Of a stretch of 64,000 nt of DNA, positions 42,201 to 53,830 are shown one piece after another (within the stretch, counting starts at the first letter, position 1; the number at the start of each line of letters is the position of its first letter). The notes under the pieces are model-generated. The model ran no database searches. It saw nothing but the letters and a program-made list of their open reading frames with translations, and was not told the origin of the DNA. The DNA lies in assembly GCA_036346205.1 (NCBI GenBank), contig JARFJB010001167.1, positions 1,645,001-1,709,000 of the forward strand, written 5' to 3'. Both the position numbers and the translations under genes were made by a program. Source of the stretch: Vesta saturnalis (lineage: Eukaryota > Arthropoda > Insecta > Coleoptera > Lampyridae).

Positions 42201-45200
42201 TAAATACTCTTCTAATTATATCCTCCATATCTTACCGTGTTTTCGGCGGCTGCTTGGTAACTTCGTCTCTTACGTGCCCCCATAAATAAAAATCTATCTT
42301 ACTTAAATCTGGTGACCTTGGAGACCACATAACTGGACCATCTCTTCCAATCCATCGGTTTGGGTATTCTGTGTTTAGGTAGTTTCGGACCATTTGGGAA
42401 TGATGCACAGGAGCGCCATCGTGCAAAATCCACATTCGACGTCTTATATTGAGAGTAACATGTTGCATTAATCTAGGAGATGATTGCGCAAATAATATAC
42501 TTCACCAGTTACACTTCAAAAAATGGGGTCCCACAACGTAACGTCCGATGACTCCAACCAAACGTTAATAGACAATCGGTTTTGCTGTGTGTTCTTATTA
42601 AGTAAGGGTTAGTATCTGAATAATGATGGTAATTGCGTCTGTTTACAAATCCATTTTATTTATTGTCGCTTCATCTCCAATGAGCAACTCCTGGTGCCTT
42701 TGTAAGTGATAAGGATGCATTTTATGTTTTAAAAATTTACCAGCAGAAAATTCTCGTCACTACTAAAAATTGTTGATAGCATATCTACTAATTCATTTCT
42801 GTCAAAATTTATTTTTGAGTTGATTTTTACAACAATACTAAATACAGTTTCAAACGCAAACAACTTCTACAATTGTTACTGACAAATGTGAAATGAAAGA
42901 AATTTTTTTTATTTTTTCATGGATAACTAGGTCCAAAAACTGAGATCATTAGTAATACTTAAACTTAGTTTTTTTTGCATGGTTATGGCTAAAGATAATT
43001 GTTTATTCTCCATCATACGACTTTTTGACCAAATTTGACACTTCACTATGTACAGATCATTCGGATTCATGATTTATATTTTAGTGTAAAACAAGCTAAT
43101 GATCGCAAAGGCTACTTGGTCCCATTATAAAGTAGTGAAACATGAGTATTTCATTATTTAGTTGGAAATATCTAAAACACGGAAAGCGGTAGGTATAGGG
43201 AATGGTTCACAAAAATGAATGAATTAATAAAGGTCTATTCAAACACCACAGAAAATATAGGTGGTCCATTTAAAATAATGAAGAAAATTTTATAAGCGTG
43301 TTCTAACTCACCCTGTATACAAAATAAATCAATAATTACAAAAATAACTTTATGTATGAATGTACATCATAATAAGAAATCCTGAATGCTAAAAGTAATT
43401 TTTTTATTATCTTTTTTTATCTAAAATTGGTCATAACTTTTAAAATACCCAATATAACACATCAAAACCTTATATTGGCGTGATGGGTAATGTAAGTGTA
43501 ATTCAAAGTCATAATAATATACAGGGTGCTCAATTTAAAAAACATAACTTTGGTTGACTACAGTGTTATAAAGCACCCTGTATGTTCCTTATTAATTTCA
43601 TAATGTGAGGCTCATATCTGGCTACAATTTTCATATAAACAATTTTTTTATATCTACTATACAAACGGAGATATGCACTTTTACACTCTAATGGGACACC
43701 CTGTATGTGAACTATACTTTTATAACTTTTTCTACATTTCTACATTTAAATGGAATTCACAAAAAGAAGTTTACAATTGAAATAGAAGACACTGGAATAC
43801 TGCGGTTTTTAGAGGTATTAATTTATAAGAAGCGAAAACAACTACGATATACAGGTTATAGAAAGGCGAAGGTATAATTAACAAGGAACGTACAGCAGAC
43901 ATCAGTTTAATTTGAATTAGCGGGTTATAATAAGATTATAAGTGAATTGAAGATGGCACATGAGAGTTTGTCGAAACGTCGCCGAGTCAACAAAGGTTCT
44001 TACAAAAGAGAAATGATTTTTGGACCACGGGTACTACATCTTACAAATATTTTTGATCTACAGGGTGTTTCATATTGTTGCAGCAAACTAAACTTATATT
44101 TTTTAAACAAAACACCCTATATATTACATTTTTTGGAAAGCCCATAAAACACGCTTTCATTTAATACCAAATCGTATAGGTTTATCGCCTTTGGTTTTAA
44201 AGATATTCAATTGTTTTCCGAAAAATGATCGCACATGCGGTCGCCGGCACTGATTTGTTAGGTGACTTTTGTTTATTTTAAAACGACAAAAAATGTTGTG
44301 GTCCTGTAGTATTTTGAAATATCTTAATTTTCAGATTTTTTAAATAATGTACAGGCCGCGTCACTGTTTTCAAAAACAACTTTTTTTTAATTTTTTTAAA
44401 TGCCCCTCCCCATGATGTTTGCTTTGTTTGATATTCTTTCTTTTTCATCAAGGATGTTTTATATCTAAAATTAATCATTTTTAAAATATTGTCAGTTTAT
44501 TTGTGAAATTGCGATTGTAATACAAAAAGTCTGAAAATAGAGATATTAAGTTGGTCATGGGATTGTAGTTGCACCAAATTAATGCATGAAACACCCTTGC
44601 TTCTAGGCAAATTTAAATCAGTCCTTAATAAAATTTTTGAAGTACTCAATTTGATTAACGATTTCATTTTTTACGTCTTTTTGTAAATGTAAACGTATAA
44701 AGATGGCCAATTTTTTTATCAAGTTGTATTAATTTTTTCGAACTAAAAACAAGTTAATCTAACAACTACAAATTGACTGAATTAAATTATTCTAAATTTA
44801 ACAGAATTTTTTGAACGAAACTGGTGCATACTCTTTCACGAGTCACTATTTCGTTCAAGGCAAATCTAAATCGGTTCTTAATGAAATTTATAAATTTAAA
44901 TCAGTCCTTAGTAAAATTTCTGAAGTACTCAATTTGATTATGTTCAAATCAACTTTTCCACTTTCTACGTCTTTATTTAAATTTAAATTGGTTACTGATC
45001 AAATAACAAAGATTATTTGGAATTAATGTTCAAACTCGCAATTAAAAAACGAGAGTGCCATGACAATATTGCGTTAAAAAAGAAAAATTGTTTGTAACAA
45101 TTGGTTCTATTCAGTTTAAACCTAATTTGTGTTTTAATTTATTCAAAGTGTTGAAATGACTATATATTCAGGAAATGGTTTTAATGATTCGGGAATCGAA

Positions 45201-48200
45201 CCAATATCAACCGCGTGCCAAGCAAGCAATGTACCACAGGACCACCAGCGATTCCCCAGTTTACCGTTGAATCTGTTATGTAAACTATATCATACTATAT
45301 ATTCAAAGCTTATTTCCTATTGGCCCGCATCTTTCTACGTATATCTGCAACAGTATTTTCAGTCTTTTTGTATTACAATCGCAATTTCACAAATCAACTG
45401 AAAATATCTTGAAAATTATTAATTTTGGGCATAAAACATGCTTGAAGAAAGAATATCAAACAAAGCATCGAATGACGCGCACATCATGGGGGCGCCACTT
45501 AAAAAATTAAAAAAAAGTTTTTACGAACAGTGTCGCGCCCTGTATATTATTAAAAGAATCTGAAATGTTTCTAGATATTTCAAAGATACTAAAGACCACA
45601 AAATTTTTAAGATTATTTAAAATATAACATTTGTCGCCTAAGCATGATCAATGGCGCAGCAATGGATATAATTTAGTTAAAACTAAAGGATGATAGACCC
45701 ATATCAATTTGGTATTAAATGAAAGCTGTATTTTATTGGAGCTTTCCGAAATTGTAAATGGGTGTTCCATTTAAAAGTATTGGTTTAGTTCGTCCAATTA
45801 ATAGAAACTCCGTGATGATCAAAATATTTTTAAAATGTATACTAATTTGATATATACATCCTGGTCTAAAAAACATTTCTCAACTTATTTAGTCTTTATA
45901 CCTCCTCCTGTTTGGCCACCTTGTATATGCAGGAGTTTGGACGACACCATACTACGGTCGATAGTTTTAAAGAGGAAATAAGTTAATATTTAAAATATTT
46001 CAATAATGTCAAATATAGGGTCTTTATAGTGCACATTTTAAAATTACAGTATATATCAAGGGTGTTCAACAATAAGATACATATCAAACATATGACTTTT
46101 TGAAATATGAACATCCATTAGTATTTTTTCTCAATTATATTGAAATTCTAGATGACTAAAAAATTTTAATTACTGTACTATTGGTTCTAGTACTCAGTTG
46201 TCGAAATATTTCAATTTTTAAAATTATCGAAAAATCAACCGCGCCAGAGATTACTTTAATCAGTGACAACGTTTTACCATAAATAGTATCTATGAAAATA
46301 TTCAAAATATTCAAGCTTAAATTTCTATTGTACTTTGCACTTTTTAATGTATCACAGTATTTCTCTGTATATACACAATTTCAATCATGTATTAAAATTA
46401 AGCGCAAAATGCTTGAACTGTAATTGACATTGTAAACAAATTTATATCCCAAGAGCATTTAAGAATTAAGAGTTTTTAGATCATGTTACCATATGTAATA
46501 ATATTATAAAATCACAAGTTCAAACGATGATTCAAAATTACAACCCAGAATGGTTCTGTTACTTTAATACTTTTCCAACATAATGATTAATTAAAACTAA
46601 GGTAATCTTGTATTCAAATAACTTTTTATTTTACAATGAACCATACTGTTCCTCTGTAAAAGTCATTTTCTTTCGCCAAAATATGACGTCCATGTCATGT
46701 ATTAAAATTAGTGCTGTGATAATAGAGTTAACATTTCTTCCATACAAAATAAATTCAAATGTCGTTTGACTTCGTTAGATGATTAACCGCACGTTAAAAC
46801 AAATTTAGAATTAATGAAAATTTTTCGCCAAACATTTATATGAATCAGTATTGATGAGTGGATGGCTGTCTATTGCACATTTTACTACAGTAAATATCCA
46901 GTGGAATAACGAAACATTCATTCGAATAAATTACACCAGAGTGTTTCTGAACAACAAAGTTGGCTTAGGTCTCCAATTAACGTTGTGAAAACTTCATTCT
47001 TTGGTGATATAGACTAATGAATTTGCAGTATTTAAATTAATAGAATTCGCCACGACACGTACTTTTGAATGACAGGAATGAACGGTTAATATAAAAAATA
47101 GCAAATTTCACCAGAGTTATCCAAATACTCAAGAACTTTATGAAAAGATCATCACTCTTTTGAACTTCTGTCTGTAGGTATTTGAACAACAACGTTTTCG
47201 ATTCGTACTTTTTGAGAATCCACTTACATAATAATGGCTTAGTGAACTTAGGATTAACTTTCATTATTATAGTAAATTATACCGCATGACCTTTGTCGTT
47301 AACTTGATGTAGATGGTCTGCAATGTATGGTAAACAATATTTGTTTGTAATAGGCAACCTTATTTTTCGACAAAATGATGTGAATATTTCAGAGATTTAT
47401 GCGACTAAATATTCAGAATTATTGAGAAAATGATCTTCTATATCAGAGGATTATCAGTTGATGGTCCCGAATCACGTAATTGCCACGGGAACACAGATTT
47501 TCCAATAAAGATTAGGAAAGGGCGAAAAAATGACCAAGGTGGATTAATTGTAGTAGAACTTCTTCTTTGGGGATATGCAATACTTATTGTTATAGACTTT
47601 CAAGTCATTTAAAATGGCCAAACAGACACCTGTATATGACATGAAAGAAGAATAAGATTTAGAGTTACCCGATCAAATGTTAAGAATAAGGTCGACACCT
47701 ATTTTTGACAAAAGGGTTCGTTTATTGTATTGAAAATCATTTCGATGTTCAGTACGCTACATTTTAGTATTACAATAAAACTTCAATAACTTGATGGGTT
47801 AATGTTTTGTTAAGATTTTGTATTAAGATTGACCTTTGTAGTTTATTTTTAACGACACAACATGTGAAAATTTTCGATTTATCCCACCACTTTAATTTTG
47901 CTTAATTTTAATACAGGATGGACGTAATGTTTTGAAACGTGAAAATGATCTTACAAGGAACTATGGTAGCCCATAGGTATAGGGAACCATATGATTAGAA
48001 AGAAAAATACAGTGTTCAAATTTAATTCTATTTTGATATGAATCTTATTGTTGATACACTGTATATAGTAATTTTAGAAATGTAGTTCACGATAAAGCCT
48101 TATAGACGATTGAAGATAATTTTCAACAACATATTAGCAGTTTCCGATTAAAGATAGCGTATGTCGCCACCTAAATATACAGGTGTATTAGCTATAGTTT

Positions 48201-50433
48201 GAATTTTAAATTTTGCAAAATAAATCAAGATATAATTTTTTCAAATTTCGTTCATAAGGCTAACGCATATTAAGTATTTTTCTAACAAATTTATATCTAA
48301 GTGTTTTTAAGATATTTGCTCATAAACAATTGGCCACGGTATGTATCTAAACAGGAATCACAACATAGGAAAATATTCATTTACGTAATTTAATTTTTTC
48401 AAAATGTGGCCATGTCAATTTCTTAACGTGGAATTACGAAACCGTAGCCCAAATGAAAATTTTAGAAGAGACTATAATAATTTCTAAATTAATTTATCTT
48501 TCTAGTGACACCTTATTTGTTGAAATCGGTTAAGAAATAAGGAAGATTGTAGTTTTCACGTTACGCGTTATCGGGTGCATAATTCAATACAACAATTAGG
48601 CGGCAGGCTTGTCCGCACAAGAAAGGACGTCGTCGCCAAATAAATAAATACAATAGCATAAATAATAATAAATAGCATAAATAAATAAATAAATACAACA
48701 ATTCTCATAAAGCAAATCCAATAAATATTTTGGTCAACAAATTGCTCATATTAAGTGTTCAACCACCGTTGCTAAAAACACATTGCCGTAGTCGACGTAA
48801 CACGGAATCCCTAACTCGTTGTAATAGTCCTGGCGTATCCCTGATTCGTCTCATTCCATGTTCAATCCGCTGTCTCAGCTCTCCAACATTGGCAACCGGA
48901 GTTGCGTAGACCAGGGATTTTAAATGTCCTTAAAGATAAAAGTCAACACGGGAACTGTCACTGGTAGTAATGCGTTTGTTTCGTTTACATTTAACAGCTG
49001 TTCGTTAATTATTATCAGATGTTTTCATTGTTGCGGCATTGTATTGAAAATTTAGCAGGTTAGGTAACAGTATACCGGAATTTTAATAAAGTGACATTAT
49101 TGAATGTGTTTATACTAAATGCAAGAATAACCTTACTTAGATAAATTTCAAATAAATCAGTAATAGCGACCTAGCTGAGTCCCCGTAACCGCGAACTTTG
49201 TTGTGAAAGTTTTTATAGTTATTTTTTTAATTAGTTAAACATAAATTTAGCCTGAAAAGGTAATTTTATTTTCCTTTGTAAATAAATTGATTGTTGCAGT
49301 GACAGTTGTATTTATTTATTTATGCTATTTATTATTATTTACGCTATTGTATCTATTTATTTGTCGACCACGTCCTTTCTTGTGCGAACAAAGCCTGCCG
49401 CCTACTTGTTGTTTGAATTACTCCCGCACCGCGATTAACTAGTAACGCGTAACGTGAAAACTACAATCTTCCTTATTGCTTAACCGATTGCAACAAGATA
49501 AATTAATTTACAAATTATTTAGTCTCTTGTAAAATGTTCATTTGGGCTACGGTTTTTTCGTAATTCCACGTTAAAAAATTGACATGGCCGCCATTTCGAA
49601 AAAAATTAAATTACGTAAATGAATATTTTTCCTATGTTGTGTATTTGTAAGATACATCCGTGTACTAATTTTTATAAAAATATCTTAAAAAACAACACAG
49701 ATATAATTTTATTTAAAAAAAATACAGAATGGCGGTTAGCGGCTAAATGAAGCCGAAATCGAAAAAAAGTTATTCTTGATTTTTTTTCAAAATTGTCCAT
49801 AAAATCCAAAAACGTATAGCCAGCCCAACCTTTTTGTAACACCCAATAGTGCGTATTCGGTCGATAGCTCCTTAGCCACTAAACTTAGAAGATAAGTTTA
49901 AATACGAAAGTTGTCTATTTTTATAAGCTGCATAATCTAAAAATAGTTTGGTTTCTACAGGGTGTAATATAAAACCGGTACAATATAGAACTTTTGATTT
50001 TTAAATAGAACACCCTATATATTATTTTATTTTTCGATTCTCCTTATAATTTTACATCTTTTTATAAGAATTACTTACAAGCTAAATCTTACAGTTTTGA
50101 GATATTTGCAAAGTTAACTAAAAACTGCCATTTTTATGTAGTAATTCAAGTAGGCGTATCTCAGTTATTTTTAAAGATAAAAAAATAATCATTGGTACAG
50201 AATTTATTCATACATGAGCTTACTTTGATCTATTGTCAAAATTGGATTTCAATATACACGGTGATCACAAAACTTAATTCAATAACATAAATTTGAAAAT
50301 GCTATATATTCAATTTTTTAAATGGCACACCCTATATTTTTTAATGCATTGTCTTCGTTTATTATTCGGCTTTCATTTCCAATAATTATGTTCTATACCT
50401 ATCTCTAATAGTTTGTCTATTGGGAAACCCTGT

Positions 50434-50507
<74 letters not shown>

Positions 50508-51362
50508 TATTTAATTAATTAAGTATTGTAATTACCATACTTGAAGCTACTGAGGTCATTGCTATAGAAGTCACAATCGATTCAAGCTTGAACTGTATGT
50601 ACTTCCCTAGTTACGATGTATTATAATTTTATACACAGTCAACTTTTTGTGAATATACTGTTGCATGCAGCAAATAAAATTAACAATCAGTCACGTGTTG
50701 TCATGTGCGAAACCTTAGCGAATTGCGGGCTCACATGATATTCACAAAAGTTGACTGTGATCCTTTACTCTGTGTATAAAATTATAATACATCGTAACTA
50801 GGGAAGTACATACAGTTCAAGCTTGAATCGATTGTGACTTGCCTCCTGATAGCTCAGATGGAAGACACTCTAAAAGTGGAGGTCGTGTTCAAGTCCCACT
50901 GAGTTAATCTTTACTGTATGTACTTTAAAAGTTAATTTTAATAAAATACAATTAATGATTATTAAATTGAACTTCTGTGCGTTCACTAAACCAATTTCTA
51001 TAGTTATCTATTGCTGTTGCATACAGCAAATAAAAATTAACAATCAGTCACGTGTTGTCATGTGCGAAACCTTAGCGAATTGCGGGCTCACATGATATTC
51101 ACAAAAAGTTGACTGTGATCCTTTACTCTGTATAAAAATTATAATACATCGTAACTAGGAAAGTACATACAGTTCAAGCTTGAATCGATTGTGACTTGCT
51201 TCCTCGATAGCTCAGATGGAAGAGCCCCACTCTAGCAAAGTGGAGGTCGTGGGTTCAAGTCCCACTCGAGTTAATCTTTTACTGTATGTACTGTAAAAGT
51301 TAATTTTAAATAAAATACAATTAATGATTATTAAATTGAACTTCTGTGCGTTCACTAAACCA

Positions 51363-51445
<83 letters not shown>

Positions 51446-53684
51446 TTGCATTGAATGTTAGGCAACTTAGCATACAATCGCGCCTGCAAAGGCTAGGGAG
51501 CAATACTGTGGTAAAAGGCTATATTAAACTATCCGGATTAAACTGTAATTAATAGTTTAGTATTTTTGTTTGCACTAGATGTCAATTAATGAAACCCTCT
51601 AAATTAACAATGTTATAGCACAGCTAATCCACTCAGCTGTTGTTTTGTTTAATATATAGAAGAAATTGTATCCATTAATAGTTCACTTACGTATTCTAAC
51701 CAAAACATTGGATATACCATATTTCCAAATTTCTCTACCATTTCGTTAAAACCATGTAATTCTTTTATAACAATATTACATTGTAGCCTTGCTTTCGATT
51801 CAATAGGAATACCTGTAATCTAATAATACAATTAATGATTGACAGTTTTAATTTATTGAAAGTTTATGTGTTCACAACAAAAACGTTGTTGTTACATTGT
51901 TAGGCTCAAAAGAAACAGATAATATATCATTGTTCGTTAAGAGCATTAAGTGTAAGTAATTAGTAGAATATGCCTAAGATTTAAAGTGCAACTTGAATAG
52001 TCCAAAAACCCTGTGAAACATGCTTTGATTATGAACACGTTCAAGAACGTCAAAACTGTAGTAGTACAAATTAAGTAAAAGCGTACATACCGGTTCAACA
52101 TGAACAAAAGATCCATGTTTTTCTACAGAAGGTTTTAGTCCAGTCACATATTCTGATGTCACTTCATCAGCATTCAAAAAATGAGGAAAACTTGTGGACA
52201 ATGGAATATTGTAATGACATTTAGAAATATCAACCATTCCGTTTGGCAAAGGTGGATCTCCAACAAAGCACTCTGAGCTTTCGTTTCTGTAAAGCGTGGT
52301 GTTGTGCAAAACAAAACGATAAGCGTTCACTCCATAAGTATATACCTCTCCTGCAAGATTCAGAAATTTACATTACGAAAATAGTACAAACCAAGCTTTA
52401 CTTTCAAAGTCCAATTCCAAAACTTTGCACGCCGTCTTCCTCCAATAAAGTAGCGTAGTGTTTTTAGTAAGGAATTGTGGATACGTCACGCCTTCGGTTG
52501 AATTCACGATCTTATCTTCACAATTAAAATATGGTACGTATTCCGATCCATCCAATTTATCAATTAAGAAAAATTCACCGTGACCATGTTTTGGGCCAAT
52601 TTTAACGGTTAGTGTGTGTTCAAAGTGGTCGTAAACCTACAATTATTAATGTAGGAGAGTTTAAAACCTTTTGTACTTACCCTACTAAGAATGCCCATAT
52701 TTTTAGTAGGGACCATAGATGGTACAACTGTTTGTGCAAATTCCAGAACTGGATCGGAGAAATTCCATAAATAATTGTAAATTGTTGTATTTACAATTGT
52801 CTGTGAACGGTGACTTCTCAGTAAAATGTTATAACCCAATTTTGTTAAGAAGGAAGAATCCCATAAATATGAAGCTATTCCCTGAAAATGCAGGTTTACT
52901 AAAAGAAATATGTAAGTGATACACTTTTAGAGTATTACTGTAACGCATGAGTATATAGATCCAAAATCAGTAAGACATTAAAAAGCGGAGTACTAGCGAT
53001 TCTCTATTTTTCAAATTTATGAGCGTATTATTACGTTATAACCGGCTTCGTCATAACTTTGTTTAAGTTTAAAAACTTAATAATTTAACTTTTGTTTAGG
53101 AGTGCAGTGTGCATTAAAAACAAATTAAGTGAGGTTAGATTGCTAAATACGTACTAAAACAGGAATGTTAGGAACTACAAGACTTTGGTTTAAATCCAAC
53201 CTGTTCATCTCTGGAAGATAAATAGCGGATCGCTTTGCTGTATATGTTAAAGTGTCGTTTTCATTCATCTTTACGTTTGTATGTTCTAATTTTTCTCTAA
53301 AATTGTACATATTTCACTATTTAGAGGATAGACTGAATAGCTTACAAAAAAACAATTGGACCAACTTCTTCCAAATGTAATTTTTTATCAACTCCATTTA
53401 GAAACGCCTCTGAGTTTGTTACATTAAATAAATATACGCGTAATAGCACTTTATCGGGAGGAGTTTTCCACCAATCGTAAGGGGGCAAACCTAAAAATTA
53501 TAGCTGTTATTGTATGTCCTAAAAAGTATACATATAAAGTTGCCTTAATTTGGAACAACCAACTAGTTATTTAAAAGTAGCTCTAAATATATAGCTTCAT
53601 TAAAATCGGTTACGTGTTTTGTAAGTTATCGTGACTACAGACACACACACACGCACACCCCGCACGCACGCACGCGGGCACGCA

Positions 53685-53756
<72 letters not shown>

Positions 53757-53782
53757 ACTCGCGTACGCATGCACACACAAAC

Positions 53783-53830
<48 letters not shown>

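Larger units (their letters stand above)
41078..44010 (+). mobile_element. Penelope-like element, plus copy, split by transposon E
   Basis: RT sequence (41078-41310) is interrupted by element E and resumes at 43706 with the post-RT region and a terminal hammerhead-like motif (about 43950-43992). The 43860-43920 sequence is the inverse of 40860-40910, confirming shared terminal-repeat sequence between the two opposite copies. Confidence 0.8.
50560..51372 (+). repeat. Two tandem hairpin plus tRNA-like cassettes
   Basis: Unit 1: inverted arms 50571-50665 and 50740-50843 around a loop with AGCGAATTGCGGGCTCACAT, then a broken tRNA-like sequence. Unit 2 (about 51016-51372) repeats the loop, right arm and tRNA-like part at high identity. 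Same design as 36700-37260 but with different arm sequence. Confidence 0.85.

Noticed and set aside
47430..47612. 60-codon frame as a transposase tail (contains LLLWGYA)
   Set aside because: The Leu-Trp-Gly match is too short, and no other motif surrounds it.
36873..51273. Functional tRNA-Ala genes
   Set aside because: Acceptor stems are weak, one copy is deleted, and all four are parts of repeated cassettes; the body does not resemble a normal tRNA-Ala. Kept as tRNA-like.
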